Assembly (NCBI GenBank): GCA_964560875.1
Contig: CAZLMW010000133.1
Location: 1-20,612 of the forward strand
Direction of reading: 5' to 3'
Origin: CAZLMW01 sp964560875
GTDB lineage: Bacteria > Myxococcota_A > UBA9042
DNA length: 20,612 nt
Below, piece after piece: positions 14,492-20,612 of the stretch (positions within the stretch are counted from its first letter, which is position 1; every line of letters starts with the position of its first letter). Made by a program: the position numbers and the translations under genes. The notes under the pieces are model-generated. The model saw nothing but the letters and a program-made list of their open reading frames with translations. It searched no databases and was not told where the DNA came from.

Positions 14492-17400
14492 CTACTGCGC
14501 CCAATTGGTGTCCAGCGTGTAAGGCCACGGGCCGAAGTCCTTGTCCTTGGCCTTGCCGCGCACCTCGATGATGAACATGCCGGCGCCGGCGGGGCAGAGG
14601 TTGGTGCTGTGGCAGTTGACCGCGTCGGTGCCCGTGCCCTTGTTGGTGCTCGACCGGGTCGCGAGGTACTTGCCGCCGCTGGTGAAGATGTGCACCCGCA
14701 GGTCGTAGTCCTTCACCATCGGCTTGAGCGTGACGTAGATGATGCCTCCGTACAGCACGTAGTGGTCGACATCACCCTTTTCGCCGATCAGCGCCTGCAG
14801 CTTGTGTTTCCAGCCGCCGCCGCTGCTGTAGACCGACCGCAACCCCGAGATTCGCATCGCGCGGGAATCGCGGAGCGGGTTCTTGGTGGTCTTGGGGTCG
14901 AAGGGTTTGTTGCGCACGTCGTTGGGCTCGAAGGGGTCGTGGCCCTGGGTCGGCCAGTGACTGCGGCCGATGCCGTTTGTCGCGCCGGGATGCAGCACGC
15001 GTTGGTCGTGCCAGGTGTCCGGGCCCAGCGTGTAGCAGTTGACCGAGTTGTTGCTGCCGGACGTAAACAGGATGTCGAGCTGCCCATCGCGGTTGATGTC
15101 GCCGACGATCGGCGGGTCGGTGCCGAGCTTGATCGGGTAGCCATCCATGACCTTGCCGCCTTTGCGCACGACGAGGCCGCCGGACCCCGGGCCGATGTAT
15201 TCGTAGTCGCCGCCGCCATCGATATCGACCACCGCGCCGCCCACAGCGCGCACTTTGCCGGACGTGTCCAGCTTCCAGTCCGCGGTGACCGGCGCCACCT
15301 GCGGGAAGCCGCCGGCGCCGAATTTGCCGTTTTGGGGATGGAGCGTGCCGTCCTTCTTCCACAGGCTCGTGCCGCTCTTCGCGAAGGTGTAGTAGACCTC
15401 GTTGACCCCGTCGCCATCGACATCGAAGTACAGCGGCCAGCGCCCCTCGCCACCGTAGGACATGGGATAACCGTCGACCTTGAAGTGGGGCTTTTTCGCC
15501 TTCCAGAGCGGGTCGTTGTAGCGGCTGCCGTCGGCGTTGAAGACGTACAAGCGCCCCTTGCACGTCGTCGGCTTGGAGACGCAGCCCCAGTTGCCGCTGC
15601 CGAGCACCATCTCGGCGATCCCGTCGCCCTGCAGGTCGAAAATTCCGGCGGGAACCAGCGAGAAGTACTCGCCCGATAGCGGCGCGAGGGTCACGATCTT
15701 CTTGACGTCGAGGTTGCTCTTGAGCAGCAACAGCCGGTACGTGCTGCCGCCCATCGGGATGATATCGGTCACGCCGTCGCCATCGACATCGAACACCGAC
15801 GCGCCGTACCAGCCGCTGCCGTTGACGCCGCTGTAGCTCTTGAGAATCTTGCCGTCCGAGCCATTGAGGATGTGCACCGCGCCGCCGTGCGCAGGGCTGA
15901 CAATGTCGACCGTCGAGTCGTTGTTCATGTCCGCCAGCGCCGGGTACGAGTAGCTGACGCCAAGATTGGTCTTCCACTTGATGGTGCCGTCGGTCTTGAG
16001 CGCCCGGATCGCGCCCTGGTTGCGGGCCACGACCTCGAGCGCGTTGTCGCCGTCGAGCTGTGCAACAGCCGGGAAACCGGAGCTGCCGCCGACAAACACC
16101 GGCCACTTGCCCTCGCACTTGCTGGGGCAGTGCATGTCCTTGGCCGGCTGGTTGCAGTTGTTGAGGATGCCGTCGCAAAGCTCGGCCGCGCCCGGGTAGA
16201 CGGTCGACTTGCTGTCGTCGCAGTCGTCGTGTGACAGCGCATATCCCAGCGGCGGGGTCTTGCCGTCGATCAAGCAATGTTTTTGCGCCTTGGCGTTCTT
16301 GCCACCAAAGCCGTCGCCGTCAACGTCCGCGTAGATCGAGATCATCTTCAGCCCGTCGTCGATCAGCCCGTTGCAGTCGTCGTCGGCCTTGTTGCACAGC
16401 TCCTTGGCCTTGGGGTTGAACGCCTTGTTGAAGTCGTTGCAGTCGCCGTCGACGGATGTGTAGCCCTTTGCGGCCGGCGCCTTGCACGCCTCTATCTGCG
16501 CGCCGGCGCCGAACCCATCGCCGTCATTGTCCTTGTAGAAGACCTTCTTGACGCCCTCGTCGACCGCGCCGTTGCAGTTGTTGTCCTGCCCATCGCAGAC
16601 CTCTTTGAGCCCGGGCGCAGCCTTCTTATCGGCGTCGTTGCAGTCGCCGGTCTTGTTGACCTTGTGCGTCTTGGACGCGGCGCAAAGGCACACGGGCGCG
16701 ACTTTTTCACCCCAACCGTCGCCGTCCTGGTCGGGGTAGAAGCCCGAACATCCAAGCGAGCCGGGCGGATCGACGAGCTTGTCGCAGTTGTCGTCGACCT
16801 TGTTGCAGCTTTCGACCGCGCCGGGCTTGATGTTGGCGTTGGCGTCGTTGCAGTCGCCCGCCACGAACGCGCCGTACGGGAACTTGGGGGCGCCGAGGCA
16901 CTTGGTCTTGCCGGCGACGCCGAAGCCGTCGTTGTCCTTGTCCTCGTACATCGTCTGGCAGCCCTGGCAGCCGGCCTCGTCGAGCTGGCCGTCGCAGTCG
17001 TTATCGAGCCCATCGCCGCACTTTTCGTTCTGCGCCGGGTTGACGGCGGCGTTCTTGTCGGCGCAGTCGCCCGGTTTCTTGGCGCTGTAATCGCCCGATG
17101 GTGAACAGAAGCAGCGCGGCTTGAGCACCCCGTACCCGTCGGCGTCGGCGTCGAGCCAGAATTTCAGACAGCCCTTGGCGTCCTCCTCGTTGACCGAGCC
17201 GTTGCAGTTGTCGTCCTTGCCGTTGGCGCAGATCTCGGTCGCGGCTGGATGGATCGCCTTGTCCTTGTCGTTGCAGTCGCCGCTTTTCGGCGCGGTGTAC
17301 TTGCCGGTCGGCTTGCACAGGCACAGAAACGCCGCGACGCCATAACCATCCCCGTCGCCATCGACGTACCAGGTCTTGCAGCCATTGGCGCCGGGCTCAT

Positions 17401-19168
17401 CGGTGGCGCCGTTGCAGTTGTCGTCCTTGCCGTTGCAGACCTCGAGGGCCTTGTGGTGAATCTTGGGGTCCTCGGGCGCGCAATCGGGCGCGTTGGGGTC
17501 GCCGTCGCCGTCGATGTCCGGATCGCACGCGTCACCGCGACCGTCGCCGTCGAGGTCGGGCTGCTTGGCAGGTTGGCCGGAGCCGGATTTTTTCGGCGGG
17601 TTGAACGTCAGCGGGCAGTTGTCAAGGACCTTGGGTTTGGGGCACGCGGCGCCGACATTGGCCACGCCGTCGCCGTCGAGGTCGCAGTCGCATGCGTCGC
17701 CCTTACCGTCTTTGTCGAGATCGGCCTGCGCCTTGTTGGCGATCCACGGGCAGTTGTCGGCCTTGTTTTTGACGCCGTCGCCGTCCCAGTCGTCCTCGCA
17801 GGCATCGCCGATCTGGTTGCTGTTGTCGTCGGTCTGCGTGGCGTTGGCGACGAGCGGGCAGTTGTCGTTGGTGTTGAGCACGCCGTCACCGTCCTTGTCG
17901 GGATCACAGGCGTCGCCCTTGCCATCCTTGTCGAGGTCGGTCTGCGAGCTGTTGGCCGTGAACGGGCAGTTGTCCTTGCCGTCGAGCACCCCGTCGTTGT
18001 CGTCATCGGGGTCGCACGCGTCGCCTTTCTTGTCGCCGTCGTTGTCGGTCTGGGTGACGTTGGCGACGAGCGGGCAGTTGTCGGGCGTATCTCCGATCGT
18101 GTCGTTGTCATCGTCGGGATCGATGCAGTCGGCGAGCTTGTCGCCGTCCGTGTCGGTGAATCCCTCGTCGGTCGTGCCCGAGCAGTTGTCGTCGATGCCG
18201 TTGCAAACCTCGGGCGCCGCGCTCGCGCCCTGGCAGAGCAAAGTCCCGCCGACGCAGAGGGTTTTGCCCTTGCAGGTGCCATAGACGTTCTTCAGGTCGC
18301 AGGCCACGGAGTTGACCCCTTCGTCGGTCTTGCCGTTGCAGTCGTCGTCCTTGCCGTTGCAGACCTCGGCGACCGGCGTCTGGCCCTGGCACACGCCCAT
18401 CTTGCCGCCGCTGCAGGTGAACGTTCCCGGGCAAGTGCCGTCGCCGCTGCTGATCGCGCAGTGTCCGCTGACGCCGTCGAGGCAGTCGCAACCCTTCTTG
18501 GCGGGCAGACACACCTTGCCGGCGCTCGTGGACACGGCCTTGGTCGAAAACGCGGTGAGCTCGGCGCAGACGTCGCCTTCGCCGATGCAGCCCTTTGTCG
18601 CGCATCGCTGCAGGCAGAAGCCGCCGCCCTTGAGGTTGACGCATGCCCCGCTGGCGTTGGCGTCGCTGCCGGGCAGCTTGCAGTCGCTGTCCGTCTGGCA
18701 CGTTCGGCAGCGGTAGGGCGTCTTGTGCGCGCAGACATGGATGACGTCGGAGCCGGAAAGTACGTCGATGCATGCGTATCCGTTGGGGCAGCCTTCGGTG
18801 CAGGGTGTGGCGCAGAATTTGCCCTTGGGGCTGTCCAGGCACACGCCGGAGTTGCACGTCGCGCCGGTCTTGCAGGGGATCTGCTCGGGGCCTGAACCGT
18901 TGCTGTCGCTGGTCGCCGCGTCGGCACCACCGTCATCGCCCTGTGAGCTGGTGTCGAGCGCGACTGCGGTGTCAGGCGCAGCGGCGGTGGTGTCCGACGA
19001 TGCGCCGCTGTCCGACGTCGAGTCGCCGAGCGCAGACCCGTCACCTTGGCCGCCGTCGACCTCGAGGTTGGAGGACTGCAAGCCGTCGCTGACCGGATCG
19101 TCGCTGCAGCCGATGAGCGCCACGAGCGCCAGGCACACGCTGACGACGAGTGTTTTCGATCTAATCAT
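14492..19168 (-). CDS. Giant lipoprotein with MopE metal-binding, TSP type 3, FG-GAP-like and PPC domains
   Basis: A 1558-aa lipoprotein. ATG 19168 is preferred because GAGGGAG lies just upstream and a lipoprotein signal (MIRSKTLVVSVCLALVALIG, then Cys21) follows; the longer frame crosses a tandem repeat. Residues ~25-90 form an Asp/Ser/Ala linker and ~90-270 are Cys-rich. Two MopE-type motifs (CNGKDDDCNGKTDEG, CNGIDDNCSGTTDEG) lie at ~269-335. TSP type 3 calcium repeats (DxDxDGxxDxxDNCP) occupy ~336-563. Seven more MopE-type motifs follow at ~577-1013, the last degenerate. FG-GAP/VCBS-like blades (DVDGDGVTDI, DINRDGQLDI) fill ~1020-1406. The C-terminal ~150 residues look like a PPC beta-sandwich (GDVDHYVLY, YDLRVHIF, FIIEVRG). 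MopE motifs are linked to copper binding in Methylococcus MopE, and TSP3 repeats bind calcium. A rigid, metal-stabilised surface stalk carrying a propeller is the likely architecture; the ligand is unknown. Confidence 0.93.
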   Translation of the reverse strand: MIRSKTLVVSVCLALVALIGCSDDPVSDGLQSSNLEVDGGQGDGSALGDSTSDSGASSDTTAAAPDTAVALDTSSQGDDGGADAATSDSNGSGPEQIPCKTGATCNSGVCLDSPKGKFCATPCTEGCPNGYACIDVLSGSDVIHVCAHKTPYRCRTCQTDSDCKLPGSDANASGACVNLKGGGFCLQRCATKGCIGEGDVCAELTAFSTKAVSTSAGKVCLPAKKGCDCLDGVSGHCAISSGDGTCPGTFTCSGGKMGVCQGQTPVAEVCNGKDDDCNGKTDEGVNSVACDLKNVYGTCKGKTLCVGGTLLCQGASAAPEVCNGIDDNCSGTTDEGFTDTDGDKLADCIDPDDDNDTIGDTPDNCPLVANVTQTDNDGDKKGDACDPDDDNDGVLDGKDNCPFTANSSQTDLDKDGKGDACDPDKDGDGVLNTNDNCPLVANATQTDDNSNQIGDACEDDWDGDGVKNKADNCPWIANKAQADLDKDGKGDACDCDLDGDGVANVGAACPKPKVLDNCPLTFNPPKKSGSGQPAKQPDLDGDGRGDACDPDIDGDGDPNAPDCAPEDPKIHHKALEVCNGKDDNCNGATDEPGANGCKTWYVDGDGDGYGVAAFLCLCKPTGKYTAPKSGDCNDKDKAIHPAATEICANGKDDNCNGSVNEEDAKGCLKFWLDADADGYGVLKPRCFCSPSGDYSAKKPGDCADKNAAVNPAQNEKCGDGLDNDCDGQLDEAGCQGCQTMYEDKDNDGFGVAGKTKCLGAPKFPYGAFVAGDCNDANANIKPGAVESCNKVDDNCDKLVDPPGSLGCSGFYPDQDGDGWGEKVAPVCLCAASKTHKVNKTGDCNDADKKAAPGLKEVCDGQDNNCNGAVDEGVKKVFYKDNDGDGFGAGAQIEACKAPAAKGYTSVDGDCNDFNKAFNPKAKELCNKADDDCNGLIDDGLKMISIYADVDGDGFGGKNAKAQKHCLIDGKTPPLGYALSHDDCDDSKSTVYPGAAELCDGILNNCNQPAKDMHCPSKCEGKWPVFVGGSSGFPAVAQLDGDNALEVVARNQGAIRALKTDGTIKWKTNLGVSYSYPALADMNNDSTVDIVSPAHGGAVHILNGSDGKILKSYSGVNGSGWYGASVFDVDGDGVTDIIPMGGSTYRLLLLKSNLDVKKIVTLAPLSGEYFSLVPAGIFDLQGDGIAEMVLGSGNWGCVSKPTTCKGRLYVFNADGSRYNDPLWKAKKPHFKVDGYPMSYGGEGRWPLYFDVDGDGVNEVYYTFAKSGTSLWKKDGTLHPQNGKFGAGGFPQVAPVTADWKLDTSGKVRAVGGAVVDIDGGGDYEYIGPGSGGLVVRKGGKVMDGYPIKLGTDPPIVGDINRDGQLDILFTSGSNNSVNCYTLGPDTWHDQRVLHPGATNGIGRSHWPTQGHDPFEPNDVRNKPFDPKTTKNPLRDSRAMRISGLRSVYSSGGGWKHKLQALIGEKGDVDHYVLYGGIIYVTLKPMVKDYDLRVHIFTSGGKYLATRSSTNKGTGTDAVNCHSTNLCPAGAGMFIIEVRGKAKDKDFGPWPYTLDTNWAQ

Positions 19169-19231
19169 TCCGTTGGCTCCCTCGCGCTCGGCGCATGTCC
19201 GATAAGCAGATAGTACTGCGTCCACCCCGTG

Positions 19232-19237
19232 ATAATA
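19232..19237 (-). promoter_or_regulatory. Candidate -10 element for the giant lipoprotein gene
   Basis: On the minus strand this reads TATTAT, about 64 bp upstream of the ATG at 19168 and downstream of the 19-bp tandem array. No convincing -35 lies 16-18 bp further up, which would fit a promoter that needs an activator. This is a weak call. Confidence 0.3.
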
Positions 19238-19289
19238 CGCCCCCAGTGCGAGGCACGCTTGAGATTCGCGCCAACCGGAAATAGACGTA

Positions 19290-19357
19290 GTTGGGCGAAG
19301 GAGACAACGTTGGGCGAAGGAGACAACGTTGGGCGAAGGAGACAACGTTGGGCGAGA
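19290..19357. repeat. 19-bp tandem repeat array, three full units plus a partial
   Basis: Units GTTGGGCGAAGGAGACAAC at 19290-19308, 19309-19327 and 19328-19346 are identical; a partial fourth starts at 19347. Each junction forms the palindrome CAACGTTG (19305-19312, 19324-19331, 19343-19350). The array lies in the spacer between two minus-strand genes, roughly 120-180 bp upstream of the giant lipoprotein start. Confidence 0.95.
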
Positions 19358-19373
19358 CGTCGCTTGAAGCAGC

Positions 19374-20186
19374 CTATTCCGACTGCGGCGCCACGAGCTG
19401 CGGCAGCACTCCGCCGGGTCGGCCATGGTGGGGTACGATCCGGGAGGTTGTCTGCTGCAGTTGGGCCTGGGTTGGCGTGACGAATCGCTGCTCGTCGACG
19501 TCCCAATAGAGACACCCGATGTCTTCGGCCGGCGGCAGGCGAACGAACGCCTCTGCCCGTTCAAGCGCGCCCAGCCAACGCCCCTTGAGCGCGACTGGAT
19601 CGATCGGCGCCGCTGTCCGCAGGCGGTTCAACTCTTCGGGCTGGTGTCTTCCCCGGCGGCGCAACAACTCGATGAGGGATAGTGGCGAAAAGCCCGGGTC
19701 TTTGCCGGGAGCCGCCCAGCAGAGGGCGCCCAGCGACAGGTAGGACTCGTCGAGAATCAAGGCATCGAGGTAGTCGCGCGGCTCGTTGCGGCCGGCCAGC
19801 GCGAGGACCTTGTTGACGGCGACGTCCACGGGGTGCATTCGGTAGCCGCAGTCCGGATCCTTGACTGTGGGCATGAATCGCCACGCGCTGTCGTGGGCCC
19901 ACTCCACCTTGGTCGCTTCCCCATCGCGTGCGATTCGGCACCGGACGTAACCGGGCTGGACGATGTCCCGCACGACCTCGTATCCCAGCGATGTCAGCTG
20001 CTCCTCGTCGGCGGCGAAAGCGGTCGCCACTCGAGCGACCGAGTCATGAAAGTAGTCGAGGTCGTTGCTGTACCGTTTGGACTGGGGCTCGAAATGGAGC
20101 GCAGCGCCACCGGCCAAGTGGCTGTCCGGCGTTCGATTCCCCGCGAGCGCGCGGGCGAGCGAGGCTTGGAATGGTGTTAGCGGCAT
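19374..20186 (-). CDS. AbiEii/AbiGii-type nucleotidyltransferase (toxin-like)
   Basis: A 270-aa protein. ATG 20186 is chosen because it overlaps the upstream partner's end by 10 bp and puts the fold at the expected place; the longer frame to 20294 lies inside that partner. Near the N-terminus HLAGGAALHF and RYSNDLDYF (Gly26-Gly27, Asp42, Asp44) form the nucleotidyltransferase motif of the AbiEii family (PF08843). VDVAVNKVLALAGR and EPRDYLDALIL, around residues 120-145, match the second conserved block. AbiEii toxins in type IV toxin-antitoxin and abortive-infection systems transfer nucleotides, for some members onto tRNA acceptor stems. The last ~100 residues are less conserved and may be substrate-specific. 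The usual AbiEi winged-helix antitoxin is not present; an 88-aa protein takes its place upstream. Confidence 0.85.
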   Translation of the reverse strand: MPLTPFQASLARALAGNRTPDSHLAGGAALHFEPQSKRYSNDLDYFHDSVARVATAFAADEEQLTSLGYEVVRDIVQPGYVRCRIARDGEATKVEWAHDSAWRFMPTVKDPDCGYRMHPVDVAVNKVLALAGRNEPRDYLDALILDESYLSLGALCWAAPGKDPGFSPLSLIELLRRRGRHQPEELNRLRTAAPIDPVALKGRWLGALERAEAFVRLPPAEDIGCLYWDVDEQRFVTPTQAQLQQTTSRIVPHHGRPGGVLPQLVAPQSE

Positions 20187-20443
20187 AGCTTCTCGGCGGC
20201 GAGCCATTCGCGGCGACCGCCATGTCGTCTCAACTGATCGACAACCCACGGAATATCCGCCGCGGTAACGCGATAGTCCGGCGCATATGACCAAAAACAG
20301 CGCGCGTGAAACGTCCGGTAGGCGCGTCGTGCCTCGCGAACACGCACCATCTGGCGAGCCTGCTCAGCGGACAGTTGACGGCGGCTCTTGCGGCCTCCGC
20401 GTTGACCGATTGCGCAGAGATATTGTCGGACCACATCTTCCAT
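20177..20443 (-). CDS. Small 88-aa partner protein upstream of AbiEii-like toxin
   Basis: ATG 20443 to TAA 20177-20179, overlapping the toxin start by 10 bp, so the two are probably translationally coupled. The protein is Arg-rich and helical. Distinctive stretches are QLSAEQARQMVRVREARRAY, then HARCFWSYAPDYRV, and ADIPWVVDQLRRHGGRREWL near the C-terminus. I do not recognise a named domain. Its length, basic character and position suggest an antitoxin or regulator, but no DNA-binding motif is certain. No clear Shine-Dalgarno precedes the ATG. Confidence 0.7.
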   Translation of the reverse strand: MEDVVRQYLCAIGQRGGRKSRRQLSAEQARQMVRVREARRAYRTFHARCFWSYAPDYRVTAADIPWVVDQLRRHGGRREWLAAEKLCR

Positions 20444-20612
20444 GCAGCAATCGTAGTCCGCTTACGATACATGTCAACGAATAGCTAGAATTGAACGCCC
20501 GCTGACCGCGCCGATGTCACAGGGTGGCCATCCTTGGGCCAGTCGCGCGGAGCTTCGTAAACGTGGTCGGTAAAACCGGACACCTACGGTTTTGCCGATC
20601 ACGTTTGGCTGT
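20444..20612. other. Intergenic region upstream of the TA-like pair, ending in a long hairpin
   Basis: No gene is visible in these 169 bases. The region should hold the promoter for the minus-strand pair, but I cannot point to a convincing one. Its right end contains the inverted repeat described separately, and the window ends 6 bases after it. Confidence 0.6.
20559..20606 (+). repeat. 20-bp inverted repeat / RNA hairpin with 8-nt loop
   Basis: Arms 20559-20578 (AAACGTGGTCGG...) and 20587-20606 (...CCGATCACGTTT) flank the loop GACACCTA. Eighteen positions are Watson-Crick pairs. The other two become G.U pairs only in a plus-strand transcript; on the minus strand they would be C/A mismatches. 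No T-tract follows within the window. Confidence 0.85.

Noticed and set aside
17249..18895. Plus-strand open frame (548 codons) opposite the MopE/TSP3 region
   Set aside because: It mirrors the repetitive Asp/Asn/Cys codons of the real gene and gives Val/Ala-rich low-complexity sequence with no start signal.
19290..19357. Possible CRISPR array
   Set aside because: The 19-bp units are directly contiguous with no spacers and no cas genes are nearby; it is a simple tandem repeat.
20559..20606. Integron attC site
   Set aside because: It lacks the RYYYAAC/GTTRRRY core sites and extrahelical bases, and no integrase is visible.

Overview
The window looks like a high-GC chromosome segment of a Myxococcota or Bradymonadota-type bacterium (formerly Deltaproteobacteria). 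This placement is an inference from style. Four exported proteins are present, three of them with visible lipoboxes. Three carry low-complexity Asp/Thr/Ala/Gly linkers. One very large surface lipoprotein combines MopE-type CNGxDDxCNGxxDE repeats, thrombospondin type 3 repeats and FG-GAP-like repeats. No rRNA, tRNA, transposase or CRISPR array was seen.

Layout. 1-690 is the 3' part of an exported protein that begins inside an Asp-Thr repeat encoded by GACACA units. 914-2041 is a YVTN beta-propeller lipoprotein followed by a good intrinsic terminator. 2212-3141 is a flippase-like (LPG_synthase_TM family) membrane protein. 3549-6716 (minus) is a large lipoprotein joining a YVTN propeller to a two-CXXCH peroxidase/MauG-like cytochrome domain. 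A divergent promoter region then leads into a tightly packed plus-strand operon, 6879-12675: TM/TPR-like protein, SDR epimerase, ABC ATPase, ABC-2 permease, TM/TPR-like protein, and an ArgE-like M20 deacylase. The last four genes are joined by 4-nt start/stop overlaps.

The second half is all minus strand. 13226-14319 is a two-gene unit: a 241-aa protein that resembles a permuted papain-like (NlpC/P60-like) effector with an N-terminal peptide like those of DUF4157/eCIS-associated proteins, and a 112-aa unrecognised partner. 14492-19168 is the 1558-aa MopE/TSP3/FG-GAP/PPC lipoprotein, preceded by a 19-bp tandem array. 19374-20443 is an AbiEii-type nucleotidyltransferase with an overlapping 88-aa upstream partner, a toxin-antitoxin-like pair.

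Both convergent intergenic regions (3142-3548 and 12676-13225) are built from the same dispersed repeat family. A ~28-bp boundary motif, found four times, sits next to gene 3' ends at the edges of both spacers, and a 112-bp core is ~96% identical between the two. The window closes with a 20-bp hairpin that pairs fully, using G.U wobbles, only as a plus-strand transcript. The candidates most worth following are the papain-like effector pair, the repeat family at gene ends, the end hairpin, and the TA-like pair with its non-canonical partner.
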